Positions 7,668 through 15,989 are shown, numbered from the stretch's first letter. The stretch: DNA of 43,577 nt from Anaerolineales bacterium (GCA_011389535.1 JAABUE010000005.1:1-43577); one strand, 5' to 3'. Made by a program: numbers and translations. The notes: generated from the sequence alone by a model not told the origin.

Positions 7668-9239
7668 TTATTCCCTTTGTGTCTGACAGAATATCGCGCC
7701 ATCACGTTCTACGCGCATAAAATACGGGCTGGTATCCCTCAGCACCTGCAAGCCTGGGTTGGCCCGAGAGTGTGACAGGATGAAATCGCCCGGCTGGACC
7801 GCCCTGCGCCTGTAATCATGGACCAGGATGTTCTCCGGCGCGTAATATGCAGCGATGTAGAACTCGCGTCTCACATACAGGTCGATGGGCTCAACTGCAA
7901 CGGGGATAAGTTGTTCTACGGCTTCTTTGTAGCAGGTCAGCCAGTAATCGGTTTCGTAGCGCAGCGCTGCTTCCCCGGTGCCGCCAACAAATCGATTGTA
8001 ATAGGTATATTGATACGGGTGCAACTGGATTCCGGGAATGATGCCTGGCAGGAGGAATGCGAAAGTAATTGTAACCCCTAGCCATGTTTTTTGCAGCCAG
8101 TTAAAAATCTGGTCTAACGCAATCCCGGCCAGAATAAAAATGGGCGGTACGATGAACAGGAAATGCCGGAAGCCATCGTACATCGGAGGCCGGCGCAGTA
8201 ACACATAAACAAAGGGAATAGCGAACCAGGCCAGCGCAGGAACCAGGGTACCCCAGGCGATCCTTTTTTGCTTTGTTTTAAACGCTGCTACGACAAATCC
8301 AAAAGCGGCCAGCGGCCAGACCGGCTCTGTCAGGGTGATGAGCATCAGGACGGGCAAGTAGCGCAGCGGCAGCTGGTTGGCAGGATAGAGCGCGCCGTTG
8401 AAAAATACCCGCAATGTGGTCGGGTTATCCGACATGAACTGTACAACCTGGATGAACTTTCCGATCGGCGCTTCCCACAGGAAGGGCCAGGTGATGACCA
8501 TCACCGCGTAAGCGATCAAGCCGTATGGGACAAACCACCAGATACGCGCCGGTTTGCGCAGGGTCAGAAAATACAGACCGGCCAGCAGCGCTGCCAGCGG
8601 CCCCAGCACGCGGATGTTCGTTGTCAGCCCCAGGAAGACGGCGGGCAGCAGGATATGCTTGAAGGTTTTCCACTTTGTTTCACCGGGCTTCGCGTTGGCC
8701 AGTTTCTCGGCCATCCGAAAGCCCAGCTCCAGCGTGATCAGGAAGAAAACCAGGAAGGGCGGGTCCTTGGGATTGATGAAGGCGTGCTCCCACAGGATCG
8801 GCTGCGCCGACATGAGCGCTGTTGTGCCGAAGGCCGCCCAGGGGCGCATCCAGCGCAGGCAGAAAACGTAAAAGAAATACAGCCCGATCTGGAAGGTCAG
8901 GAAGTTGACCAGGTGCCAGGAGGAGGCCACGTCCAAGCCCAGGTTTTGCAACAGGTGGGCGGGAATCCTGGCGAGCAGGATGTAGGCCGGCCCGCGGTTG
9001 GCGTGGTCGCCGGCGCTGGGGCCGTAGGCGCGGACCAGTTCAAAGTCGCCGCTGAACCACTCGGCGGGGGAATAGGCGTAACCGATGGCGTCCGCGTAGC
9101 GGTAGAAGAGCGGTTCATCGAGCGAGAAACCGTAATCTTGAAAGGTGAGCATGCCGATGATCAGGTTTACGGCTAATAGAAGCAGGATGGGGGATTTTTT
9201 GTTTTGGAGGAATCTTCGCAGGCGTTGTTGAAATGGCAT
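7668..9239 (-). CDS. GT-C type membrane glycosyltransferase (PMT/ArnT-like, GT39/83 style)
   Basis: A 523-aa integral membrane protein with roughly ten or more hydrophobic helices and a soluble C-terminal part (after about residue 420). The first extracytoplasmic loop holds the acidic pair in FSLDEPLFYRYAD (D41, E42), the hallmark of GT-C transferases that use polyprenyl-phosphate sugars. HAFINPKDPPFLVFF, an aspartate-containing loop, and GFRHFLFIVPP are also typical. It likely glycosylates a lipid or protein at the outer membrane face; acceptor and sugar are unknown. It heads the five-gene operon ending with nfi. The start is preceded by a -10 hexamer at 6 nt rather than a ribosome site. Confidence 0.87.
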   Translation of the reverse strand: MPFQQRLRRFLQNKKSPILLLLAVNLIIGMLTFQDYGFSLDEPLFYRYADAIGYAYSPAEWFSGDFELVRAYGPSAGDHANRGPAYILLARIPAHLLQNLGLDVASSWHLVNFLTFQIGLYFFYVFCLRWMRPWAAFGTTALMSAQPILWEHAFINPKDPPFLVFFLITLELGFRMAEKLANAKPGETKWKTFKHILLPAVFLGLTTNIRVLGPLAALLAGLYFLTLRKPARIWWFVPYGLIAYAVMVITWPFLWEAPIGKFIQVVQFMSDNPTTLRVFFNGALYPANQLPLRYLPVLMLITLTEPVWPLAAFGFVVAAFKTKQKRIAWGTLVPALAWFAIPFVYVLLRRPPMYDGFRHFLFIVPPIFILAGIALDQIFNWLQKTWLGVTITFAFLLPGIIPGIQLHPYQYTYYNRFVGGTGEAALRYETDYWLTCYKEAVEQLIPVAVEPIDLYVRREFYIAAYYAPENILVHDYRRRAVQPGDFILSHSRANPGLQVLRDTSPYFMRVERDGAIFCQTQRE

Positions 9240-9245
9240 TGGTTG

Positions 9246-9273
9246 ATTTTAACCTGAACTGTCGGGGAGGCAA
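9246..9273 (-). promoter_or_regulatory. Promoter of the GT-C/uroD-like/rsmD/nfi operon
   Basis: On the minus strand TTGCCT (-35, 9273-9268) and TAAAAT (-10, 9251-9246) are separated by 16 nt. The -10 ends 6 nt before the ATG at 9239, predicting a leaderless or near-leaderless transcript. No ribosome site is visible in those six bases. Confidence 0.45.
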
Positions 9274-9341
9274 GTGATAAAATTCTTTAACTCGATCACC
9301 AATTAGCAATCGAATGATTTTAATAATCGCGGTTTGCTCAA

Positions 9342-9374
9342 GCCGCCGTTCTCGGCGGCGTCCCCGCCGCCGGG
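9342..9374. repeat. GC-rich palindromic element (GCCGCC/GGCGGC/GCCGCC arms)
   Basis: Three alternating complementary 6-nt arms can form two mutually exclusive hairpins: GCCGCC-gttctc-GGCGGC, or GGCGGC-gtcccc-GCCGCC. The second half (GGCGGCGT...CGCCGCCGGGA) matches the ends of the 40-nt element seen at 30309 and 42131, so it may be a shortened family member. It lies between the chelatase-like ATPase gene and the glycosyltransferase promoter. The remaining bases of this 146-bp gap show no gene. Confidence 0.5.
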
Positions 9375-9385
9375 AGTGGATCTTG

Positions 9386-10639
9386 TTACTTTTGTAAAGC
9401 GCTGCTGTTTTTTTTGCGGCTTTTCTTCCCCAGTGTCTTTAGCAAACTATCTAGTTCTTCCTCTTCCCCTTGCTGATTATGGATATATTCCGTCATAAAC
9501 GGCGAGCGGCGCAGGCGCAGGGCCATCGGGGCGACGGTTTTCAAATCTTCGCTGGTCACTTCCGTGCCGCCATCGGCGGCAGCGTGGGCGCGGGCGGCCT
9601 CGAACCAGGTGATCTCGGCGCGCAGCGAGTCGATGCCCATCTTCTGCACAAGTTTGATGGCTGGTTTGGCCACATTGTCCGGGATGGTCACTTCGCGCAG
9701 GCGCTGGCGGGCTGCCTGGATCTCTTCGCTGGCGGCTTCGATTTCATCCGCGAACTGGGCGATCATCTGGCGCGGATTGGCCTGGTAAGCCTGTACCCGG
9801 CGGTAGGCTTCGAGCCGTTCGGTCTGCTTTTCCAGGCCCTGGACGATCACCCGCAGCCCGAAACGGTCCAGGATTTGCGGGCGCAGGTGGCCCTCCTCCG
9901 GGTTCATCGAGCCGATCAACAGGAAGCGGGCGCGGTAGGTAGCCGAGACCGGCCCGCGCCGCACGGTGTAGAGCCCCTGCGCGGCCGCGTCCAGGATGGC
10001 GTCCACGATCTCATCGGCCAGCATGTTGACTTCGTCGATGTAGAGGAGGTTGCGGTCAGCCTGGGCCAGGATCCCGCGCCGGATGCGCATCCGTTCGTGC
10101 TCCACGGCCGCGCGTTCGTTGATCCCGCCGACCACATCTTCCAGGCGCGAGTTGAGCGGGAGCTCCACCAGCCGGGCGCGGTCGGAGGTGGTCAGCGGTT
10201 CGCCGGCCGCATATTTTCGGGCGCAGTCCGGGCAGATGGCTGCGATGCCGCCGGTCTCCACGTCTTCAGGCAGGCAGCCGTAATGACAGGTGCTGCGCTC
10301 TACCTGCGGCAGCAGGTCCAGCAGGCTGCGCACGGCGGTGGTCTTGGCCGTGCCGCGCGGCCCGATCAGCAGGATGCCGCCCAGGTTGGGGTTGACCAGT
10401 CCCAGCATCAAGGCCAGCTTCATCTCGCGCTGCCCGACGATGGCCAGGAACGGGAAGGGCAGCGGCTCGGCCAGCCCGGAGTCTTCCTGGGGTAACTGAA
10501 GCAGCGACTTGCCGGAAACGTAATCGATCAGCTCGTGCAGGGAACGGAAGGTGTCCGCGGTGGGCCCTGACCGTTCTTCCCGTTCAAACTGGGTTAAATC
10601 GCCCTGCGTGTTTTCTGGCTCTAAAGGTGTGTCACTCAT
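9386..10639 (-). CDS. Magnesium-chelatase subunit I-type AAA+ ATPase
   Basis: AAA+ ATPase of the BchI/ChlI group (417 aa from the chosen start): FPFLAIVGQREMKLALML, Walker A GPRGTAKTT, a Cys4 insertion (TCHYGC then CPDC), Walker B LLYIDEVNML, sensor IGSMNPEEG and arginine-finger region LRPQILDRFGLRV. In photosynthetic or cobalamin-making organisms such subunits drive metal insertion, but no BchD/BchH or CobN partner is here, so it may be a general chelatase/MoxR-like remodeller. The ORF track starts 42 codons upstream; I take the ATG at 10639 (MSDTPLEPENTQ), which overlaps the thioesterase stop by 8 nt (ATGAGTGA), because the extra N-terminus is only thioesterase sequence in another frame. 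Confidence 0.9.
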   Translation of the reverse strand: MSDTPLEPENTQGDLTQFEREERSGPTADTFRSLHELIDYVSGKSLLQLPQEDSGLAEPLPFPFLAIVGQREMKLALMLGLVNPNLGGILLIGPRGTAKTTAVRSLLDLLPQVERSTCHYGCLPEDVETGGIAAICPDCARKYAAGEPLTTSDRARLVELPLNSRLEDVVGGINERAAVEHERMRIRRGILAQADRNLLYIDEVNMLADEIVDAILDAAAQGLYTVRRGPVSATYRARFLLIGSMNPEEGHLRPQILDRFGLRVIVQGLEKQTERLEAYRRVQAYQANPRQMIAQFADEIEAASEEIQAARQRLREVTIPDNVAKPAIKLVQKMGIDSLRAEITWFEAARAHAAADGGTEVTSEDLKTVAPMALRLRRSPFMTEYIHNQQGEEEELDSLLKTLGKKSRKKNSSALQK

Positions 10640-11120
10640 GATCGGCTTGGGACAAGCGGTGTTTTTGGCGGGCGCGGGCCCTTTGCATGCGGGTTTTCTC
10701 CTCGTCCGATTCGGCAAACAGGGCCGGGACGGGAGCCGGTTGCCCATCTTTATCCATGGCCACATAGACGAGATAGGCTGTATTCGTGTGAGTCTGTTCC
10801 CCGGTAACAGGGTTCTCCGCCGTTACCTGCACTTCGGCTTCCAGGGAGGTGCGCCCGGCGTAGGTCACCTGGGCGTTCAGGATGACCAGGTCACCGATAC
10901 GGATGGGCTGCCGGAAGACCATCTGGTCGATGGAGACGGTGACCACCCGTCGCTGGGCGTGGCGCATGCAGGCCAGCGCGCCGGCTTCATCGACCAGTTT
11001 CATGATCCAGCCGCCGTGCACATTGCCCAGGTTGTTGGCGTGCTCGGGTTGCATCAACTGGGCGATGCTGATCTTCGAAGCGCTCATTGACTTGGCTTTT
11101 GGTTTTTCTGTCATATTCAT
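10632..11120 (-). CDS. Acyl-CoA thioesterase, hotdog fold (YciA/BFIT-like)
   Basis: Hydrolyses acyl-CoA to free acid and CoA, probably in the cytosol. The hotdog core is clear: QLMQPEHANNLGNVHGGWIMKLVDEAGALACMRHA (with the catalytic-helix N/H-GG pattern and the Asp of the helix), VVTVSIDQMVFRQPIRIGDLVIL and GRTSLEAEVQV. The ORF track begins 50 codons further upstream in sequence that is not part of the fold; I choose the ATG at 11120 (MNMTEKPK), giving 162 aa, with 11114 as an alternative. A small inverted repeat (GTGGG-attac-CCCAC) lies upstream, between this gene and the small 4-fold beta-flower gene. Confidence 0.9.
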   Translation of the reverse strand: MNMTEKPKAKSMSASKISIAQLMQPEHANNLGNVHGGWIMKLVDEAGALACMRHAQRRVVTVSIDQMVFRQPIRIGDLVILNAQVTYAGRTSLEAEVQVTAENPVTGEQTHTNTAYLVYVAMDKDGQPAPVPALFAESDEEKTRMQRARARQKHRLSQADHE

Positions 11121-11199
11121 ACCACACCGTAACTTCTCAAAAGAAGGGGGAAGTGGGGTAATCCCACACCCCGACCTAAAGTTCAATATGTTTGCTGCA

Positions 11200-11580
11200 C
11201 TAATCCAAATCCGGGCGGAGGTCGCCGCTATCGCGCCCGTGCAGGCGTTCCGGCTCGTCGAGCAGTACATCGATCTGGCTGTGGGTCAGTTCGCGCATCA
11301 GAGGCGCTAACGGGACCGTGGCCGGGGGCTGGGCTTTGCCCGGTGACGGCGGCGGGTTGAGGCGCGGTTTGAGCGTATTGGTCGCCCGTTTGCGCAGGAT
11401 GCGCTTGTCGTCGCTCAAAAAGCCGACATAATAACCCATGATGGAGTAGATTTCCCTCTGGGGTGTTATGAAGCCGATCCAATCGCCGGTGCGATCGAAA
11501 ATGTACGGATAAGCCAGAAACGCTTCAACGTCCCCTTTGGTCGTGTACAACGGAATCAGTTTTCGGGCGGACGAATCCAT
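11200..11580 (-). CDS. 4-fold beta-flower domain protein
   Basis: A 126-aa protein with two parts. Residues about 8-65 contain the repeated pattern YPYIFDRTGDWIGFI ... REIYSIMGYYVGFLSDDKRILRKR, which I recognise as the small 4-fold beta-flower domain found in Chloroflexota proteins. The rest is a Pro-rich, low-complexity linker and a short helical tail (APLMRELTHSQIDVLLDEPERLH). No enzymatic motif is seen. The ATG follows AGGATTT, an acceptable ribosome site. A TATAAT on the minus strand at 11614-11619, inside the end of the GtrA gene, could be its own promoter. Function is unknown. Confidence 0.75.
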   Translation of the reverse strand: MDSSARKLIPLYTTKGDVEAFLAYPYIFDRTGDWIGFITPQREIYSIMGYYVGFLSDDKRILRKRATNTLKPRLNPPPSPGKAQPPATVPLAPLMRELTHSQIDVLLDEPERLHGRDSGDLRPDLD

Positions 11581-11601
11581 AAATCCTGCCTTGGTAATAA
11601 A

Positions 11602-12054
11602 TCAGTCTACATCATTATACGTCCAATAACGGTTTATAAAGAAATTCCAAAGCATTACGATCCCAACCGCCAGGGCCAGGGTGAGATTCCTGGCGAGGAA
11701 TTCCGCTGAAAGAGGCGCACGGAAGTGCATCCTTTCCAGCACACGGATGAGAGGCGATTCTATGAAATGTAAGATCGGAAGGCGGATGGCAACCCCGGCA
11801 ATATTGACTGCAAAAAACATGGTCAACTGGTGCGTGAGCCTGCGGGAGCGTGAATCGGGGTAGGTCCAATAGCGATTCCCGATGAAGTTGCTGGTCACAG
11901 CGACGAGAAGCGAAATCGTTCCAGCCGGGACGAGGGGCAGGCCCGCCGTAGTAAGCAGGTTCATCACCGCGAAGTCGATCAGCGCGCCGACTGCTCCGAC
12001 GATGGCGAATTTCAAAAACCGTTCACGCTCTTTACCGTTATTCAACACGATCAT
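11602..12054 (-). CDS. GtrA family membrane protein
   Basis: A 150-aa four-helix membrane protein of the GtrA family, commonly proposed to help move polyprenyl-phosphate-linked sugars across the membrane. Signature elements are FLKFAIVGAVGALIDFAVMNLL in helix 1, SNFIGNRYWTYPDS after helix 2, and NFFINRYWTYNDVD at the end, so the repeated N-RYWTY element is intact in both halves. The ATG overlaps the stop of the SDR gene by one base (TAATG), so the two form an operon. A nucleotide-sugar enzyme next to a GtrA protein fits cell-surface glycan assembly; the GT-C enzyme at 7.7-9.2 kb could be a downstream user, though that is inference. Confidence 0.92.
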   Translation of the reverse strand: MIVLNNGKERERFLKFAIVGAVGALIDFAVMNLLTTAGLPLVPAGTISLLVAVTSNFIGNRYWTYPDSRSRRLTHQLTMFFAVNIAGVAIRLPILHFIESPLIRVLERMHFRAPLSAEFLARNLTLALAVGIVMLWNFFINRYWTYNDVD

Positions 12055-13010
12055 TACAATCCCAATTTTTCCTTAAAGTATGGAATCGTATTGCGGATGC
12101 CGTCCTCCAGGCTGCACGCTGGTTCCCAACCCAGGATCGTTCGGGCGCGGGTGATGTCCGGCTGGCGGCGCTGGGGATCACGGGTGGATCTCTCCTCGGA
12201 CATAAAGGTGACCCCGGCTTTGTTGCCGGTGATCTCGTTGATGGCCTCCGCGAATTGTAAGATGGTCATCTCATCAGGGTTGCCAATGTTGACAGGCATA
12301 TGTTCTTCCGACAAAAGCAGGCGCACAATGCCCTCGATCAAATCGTCGACATAACAGAAACTGCGTGATTGCCCGCCATCTCCGAATACGGTCAACGGCT
12401 GGCCGAGCAGGGCCTGCTTCAGGAAATTGGGCAGGGCGCGGCCATCTTGCAGGTCCATACGGGGGCCGTAGGTGTTAAAGATGCGGACGATGTGCGTATG
12501 GACATCGTGTGCCCGGTGATACGCCATCGTCAGCGACTCGGCAAAGCGCTTGGCTTCGTCATAGACGGCGCGTTCTCCCACCGGGTCCACATTGCCGGCA
12601 TAATCTTCCGTTTGCGGGTGTACAAGCGGATCACCGTAGATTTCACTGGTGGATGCCAGTAAATATTTGGCCTTATTTTCCTTGGCGACACCCAGGGTGT
12701 GATGCGTTCCCAGCGCGCCCGCTTTCATCGTCTGGATGGGCAGGTTGAAATATCCAACCGGCGATTTCGGGTTGGGGCTGGCCGGAGAAGCGAAATGCAT
12801 CACGGCGTCTACTTTGCCGGGAATATAGATGTAATTGGAAACATCGTGCTTGAAAAAGCTGAAGTTTTCGTTGCTCGCTAGGTGGGCAATATTATCCCTG
12901 CTACCCGTGACAAAGTTGTCCATGCCAATGACTTTATGCCCATCTGCCAGCAAGCGGTCACACAGATGGGAGCCCAGAAAGCCAGCGGCTCCGGTGATAA
13001 GAATTCTCAT
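12054..13010 (-). CDS. SDR nucleotide-sugar enzyme, UDP-glucuronate decarboxylase (UXS)-like
   Basis: Extended SDR of 318 aa that binds NAD (GAAGFLG, residues 7-13) and has a Ser/Thr-Tyr-Lys catalytic set (STSEIYGDP and Y150-x3-K154 in VYDEAKR). Sequence around [54 protein letters not shown] and [15 protein letters not shown] closely follows UXS, which turns UDP-glucuronate into UDP-xylose. The consensus RSCYDEGKR reads RAVYDEAKR, so another 4,6-dehydratase/epimerase activity is possible. The ribosome site is GAGGTCGT before ATG. It starts an operon with gtrA; the 139-bp gap upstream has two modest inverted repeats (GCTCCCCTCTGGGGTGC and GGCCGTG...CACGGCC) that could end the preceding lipoprotein transcript. 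Confidence 0.88.
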   Translation of the reverse strand: MRILITGAAGFLGSHLCDRLLADGHKVIGMDNFVTGSRDNIAHLASNENFSFFKHDVSNYIYIPGKVDAVMHFASPASPNPKSPVGYFNLPIQTMKAGALGTHHTLGVAKENKAKYLLASTSEIYGDPLVHPQTEDYAGNVDPVGERAVYDEAKRFAESLTMAYHRAHDVHTHIVRIFNTYGPRMDLQDGRALPNFLKQALLGQPLTVFGDGGQSRSFCYVDDLIEGIVRLLLSEEHMPVNIGNPDEMTILQFAEAINEITGNKAGVTFMSEERSTRDPQRRQPDITRARTILGWEPACSLEDGIRNTIPYFKEKLGL

Positions 13011-13149
13011 ACGACCTCGATGTAATTAAGTTTTAATCCTTCATCATTGCTCAAGTTGGTGCTCCCCTCTGGGGTGCTTTTCGGGCCGTGTTCCAAAAGA
13101 CTGCTTCTTCACGGCCGGCAGCTCGAGCATTTCTGGATAGATTATAAGT

Positions 13150-14751
13150 CTACTTCCAGTCAATCCTGGTAATCAATCCATCGCCAGTAACCTGGAATGC
13201 GCTTCCGTTGCCCGAGTCTACCAGCCATAGGTTGCCCTGGTAGGCCAGCGCAAGAAAATCTCTGACCTGCCCCTCAAGGGGCTGAGGCGCCCAGACCGGA
13301 ACCTGGGGCTCCAGGCCAGGTGCGTCGGAGGGCGGAAAGATGATCCGCTGGTTCGAGCCATCCCGGTCCATGACGATGACGCGGTAACGACTGGTCTCGC
13401 TTTGCTCGGGGAAAATAGCCTGCAGATATGCGACTTGATAGGCTCTTTCCTCCCCGCTGAGGCGCAGCATGGAGGCTGATGGGTAGGCGAACATCCCGGT
13501 CTGGCGGGCGATGTGCACGACGGCTTTGTTGGCCGTGGAGGCAGCCGTCAGGTCGAAGAAAGGCGACTCTTCCGCGTTGACCAGGTTGGGCGGCGGGGCA
13601 TGGGTAACCACGTAAAGTGTCTGGCTGTCCGCCCCCCAGGCTAAGCCGGGCACCCAGGCCCAGTCACTACGGGTTTGCAGGGGTGTGATCTCCAACAGTG
13701 GTTTGAGTTCGCCGTTCTGCTGGTCAACCAGGCCGACCTCGTCCGCGCGGGCGTAGCTCAAGATTCCTTCGGGTGAATAATGCAGTTCCAGCCCCCACCA
13801 GCCATACACGCCGCCGCTGTTGGCTTCTACGATTCGTTGCGGGGTCCCGGCCCAACCGTCACCGATGACGACTTTATAGACGTCATTATTGGCCTGCCAG
13901 CCTGGCGCTGTAGAGCGCGGTTCGACCGTGGTGTAAGCCACATTGGCCGAACTGGGTGTCCAGATAGCCGAATGGACCACATTTTTTATTCCCAGGTTGA
14001 AAGGGGAAGCATTTTCGCGCGAAAGACTGACCGCCCAGAGCGAATTGATTTCGACATCCGGAGATTTGTCAGATTTGCGCGAGAAGAGCAGCCATTTGCC
14101 GTCAGGGGAGATGGAGAAGATACGACCATCCAGGTCGCCGGTCGTGACCAGGGGATGGCGGTTGGCCGTGGTCCCTTCCATGAGCCAGGCGTTGCCGCCT
14201 GCCAGATAAGCCAGCTTTCCGGGAATGACCAGCGGAGCATAAGCGGACTGCGCGCCGACCATTACGATCTCTGGCAGCGCTGTTTGTAAGGTTACGCTTT
14301 TGACCACCGCGCGATTGACTTCCTGCTCATCTTCGTAAAGGATGCGGTAGGTGAGCTCCTGAACCCCGCTCACCCCGGGCTGCACCAGGCGGGTTTCGCC
14401 GACTGGGAGGGATTCGTTGCGGGCGAACTGCTGCTCGAAGGGGATGGTCACCTCTTCGGTGGCGAACTCTTCGCGCACGCGGGTCAGCCGGATCTTGTCG
14501 CCAACCCCCAGGACGGTGTAAACGGGCGGGTCGCTTTTATCCAGGTTGCTGACTACCACCCCCGCGGCCTCCAGCGCCTGGCCAGCGGTGCTGCCTGCCT
14601 GCACTTCCACCTGCTGGGTTGTCCCGTCGGCGATAACCTGCACACCGATCGACTCCTCTCCGAGTTGAGGGGAGCGGCATCCCGCCAGCAGGAAAGCGGC
14701 GGTCAGGAAAACGGGAAACAAGCCGGATGGGAGTTTGAAGCGTTGTAACAT
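13150..14751 (-). CDS. Lipoprotein with DUF348/G5 domains and C-terminal beta-propeller
   Basis: A 533-aa exported protein. The signal peptide ends in LLAGC (Cys25). Residues about 35-85 look like the ubiquitin-like DUF348 repeat (VEVQAGSTAGQALEAAGV), and about 95-165 like a G5 domain (TIPFEQQFARNESLPVGET ... GVQELTYRILYEDEQEV), a pair best known from YabE/Rpf-type cell-wall proteins. The remainder (about 180-530) has PD40/TolB-like propeller blades, for example ISPDGKWLLFSR, IWTPSSANVAYTT and YSPEGILSYAR. A wall-binding module carrying a propeller sensor or scaffold is a plausible reading. No peptidase or transglycosylase residues are seen. It ends with GDGLITRIDWK. Confidence 0.85.
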   Translation of the reverse strand: MLQRFKLPSGLFPVFLTAAFLLAGCRSPQLGEESIGVQVIADGTTQQVEVQAGSTAGQALEAAGVVVSNLDKSDPPVYTVLGVGDKIRLTRVREEFATEEVTIPFEQQFARNESLPVGETRLVQPGVSGVQELTYRILYEDEQEVNRAVVKSVTLQTALPEIVMVGAQSAYAPLVIPGKLAYLAGGNAWLMEGTTANRHPLVTTGDLDGRIFSISPDGKWLLFSRKSDKSPDVEINSLWAVSLSRENASPFNLGIKNVVHSAIWTPSSANVAYTTVEPRSTAPGWQANNDVYKVVIGDGWAGTPQRIVEANSGGVYGWWGLELHYSPEGILSYARADEVGLVDQQNGELKPLLEITPLQTRSDWAWVPGLAWGADSQTLYVVTHAPPPNLVNAEESPFFDLTAASTANKAVVHIARQTGMFAYPSASMLRLSGEERAYQVAYLQAIFPEQSETSRYRVIVMDRDGSNQRIIFPPSDAPGLEPQVPVWAPQPLEGQVRDFLALAYQGNLWLVDSGNGSAFQVTGDGLITRIDWK

Positions 14752-14784
14752 ATCGAAGTGGGTGGCTCTGGTATAATCCAGCCG

Positions 14785-15348
14785 CTATCTGATCTGGCCG
14801 GTGACCGTCATTAATCCGTTTGCGATGCTGATACTTTCCAGGCGAAAACCGGTCGCGATCGGTCCGAGCGAGCCGGTATACGCTTCAGTGATAATAGCCG
14901 TCAGGCTCTGTTTAAGTCCATCCGGTACAGGGAACGGACCAAAGTCGGCGCTGGCGATCTCCACCCTGGGTTGCCCCAGCTCGTCCACGCTGACGTTCAG
15001 GACAACCAGTACGTTGGCGATAAAATAACTGCGTTGTACTTTTCCATACACTTGCATCTGACCATCTCGCAGGTAAACTTGCGGGTTTAGAAGAGCCGGG
15101 TTCTCCTGCGCGGCCAGCCTGAAAGCGATATAGGAAGTGATTTGTTCCTCGGTGATCTGGAGCGTGACCGTTCCAGTTTGGGCGCCTGCCAGCACAGCGG
15201 CTTCTATTTGAGCTTTCAGGCTTTCAACGGCCTCGGCTGAAACCGGGATCACACCTTCCGAATATTCGGGCCCGCCGACGAACATCGTACAGGCCAGGGT
15301 TGCAGAGATCAACGCGGTTAGAAACAGTAAGATACGTTTTCGATACAT
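14785..15348 (-). CDS. Small predicted lipoprotein, YpmS/LmeA-like in pattern
   Basis: A 187-aa exported protein with a lipobox SATLAC (Cys20). The mature part has VTLQITEEQITSYIAFRLA, NPQVYLRDGQMQVYGKVQ and ETGFRLESISI-type strands (IATGFRLESISIANGLMTVTGQI at the end). This alternation of an ITEEQITSYI-type helix and amphipathic strands resembles DUF2140/DUF2993 (YpmS, LmeA) lipid-binding envelope proteins. The assignment is by pattern only. It precedes the G5-propeller lipoprotein by 33 bp on the same strand, so the two are probably co-transcribed. A TGCTATAAT promoter lies upstream and its transcript would have a leader of about 28 nt. Confidence 0.75.
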   Translation of the reverse strand: MYRKRILLFLTALISATLACTMFVGGPEYSEGVIPVSAEAVESLKAQIEAAVLAGAQTGTVTLQITEEQITSYIAFRLAAQENPALLNPQVYLRDGQMQVYGKVQRSYFIANVLVVLNVSVDELGQPRVEIASADFGPFPVPDGLKQSLTAIITEAYTGSLGPIATGFRLESISIANGLMTVTGQIR

Positions 15349-15382
15349 ACCAATTCTTTATCAAATGATTTTACAGGGAGCT

Positions 15383-15391
15383 ATTATAGCA
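15383..15391 (-). promoter_or_regulatory. Extended -10 promoter (TGCTATAAT) for the YpmS-like lipoprotein gene
   Basis: A perfect extended -10 on the minus strand, whose TG overlaps the ATG of the divergent scpB gene. No good -35 at 16-18 nt was found, which is compatible with an extended -10 promoter. Confidence 0.6.
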
Positions 15392-15951
15392 TGAGCGAAC
15401 TTGAGAATCTGTCAGGATTATACCTGCCTGCGCAGATCGAGGCCTTGTTGTTTGTGGCGGTTGAACCGGTGACCCCGGGACAGCTTGCGACTGCATTAGA
15501 GTCGACCACCTCAGAAGTCAACCGCGCGCTGGACGATCTCGACGCCTCCCTCCGGACCCGCGGCCTGCGTCTGCAACGGTTTAGCGGGCGTGTGCAATTG
15601 ACGACCGCTCCTGAAACCGCCGGAGCGATTGAGCGCTTCCTGGGATTGGAAGCCACCAGCCACCTGAGCCGCGCGGCGCTGGAGGCGCTGGCGATCATCG
15701 CTTACCAGCAGCCGGTTACCCGCCCGCAGGTGGACTCTGTCCGCGGTGTGAACAGCGATGGTGTCATGCGCAGCTTATTGAACAAAGGCCTGATCCAGGA
15801 AGGCGGCCGCGCCGAGGGGCCGGGACGACCGATCTTGTACAGCACCACCCCGGAATTCTTGCAGCACTTCGGTTTGAACTCGCTCATGGAGTTACCACCG
15901 TTGGACTTGAAGGAAAACGGCGGGGGGGATGTGAGACTGTTGAAGGGATAA
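15391..15951 (+). CDS. scpB: Segregation and condensation protein B (ScpB)
   Basis: Winged-helix partner of the SMC-ScpA condensin that compacts and segregates chromosomes. Full-length (186 aa): IEALLFVAVEPVTPGQLA in the first wing, the central RAALEALAIIAYQQPVTRPQVDSVRGVNSDGVMRSLLNKGLIQEGGR block that is diagnostic of ScpB, and YSTTPEFLQHFGLNSLMELPPL at the C-terminus. The start has a GGGAG ribosome site about 10 nt upstream. scpA is not in this window, and scpB stands alone on this strand, followed by a terminator-like hairpin. Its 5' region shares 42 bp with the divergent lipoprotein promoter. Confidence 0.95.
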   Translation: MSELENLSGLYLPAQIEALLFVAVEPVTPGQLATALESTTSEVNRALDDLDASLRTRGLRLQRFSGRVQLTTAPETAGAIERFLGLEATSHLSRAALEALAIIAYQQPVTRPQVDSVRGVNSDGVMRSLLNKGLIQEGGRAEGPGRPILYSTTPEFLQHFGLNSLMELPPLDLKENGGGDVRLLKG

Positions 15952-15958
15952 ATGAAAA

Positions 15959-15989
15959 GGCCTCTGAGTTCATGAAGAACTCGGAGGCC
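15959..15989 (+). terminator. Terminator-like hairpin after scpB
   Basis: A 13-bp stem (GGCCTCTGAGTTC / GAACTCGGAGGCC, one T-G pair) with a 5-nt loop starts 8 bp after the scpB stop. The bases after it (ATTGATAAC) are not a strong T-tract on the plus strand; on the minus strand CCTTTTC follows it. It probably ends scpB transcription, but attenuation of the downstream dehydrogenase is possible. Confidence 0.6.

Noticed and set aside
8268-9176. 302-aa plus-strand ORF opposite the glycosyltransferase
   Set aside because: Gln/Arg/Gly-rich composition typical of an antisense shadow; the minus-strand gene is clearly real.
14769-14777. TGGTATAAT on the plus strand as a promoter
   Set aside because: It points into the antisense of the YpmS-like lipoprotein gene, and the next plus-strand gene is over 600 bp away. 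It may be chance or an antisense start.
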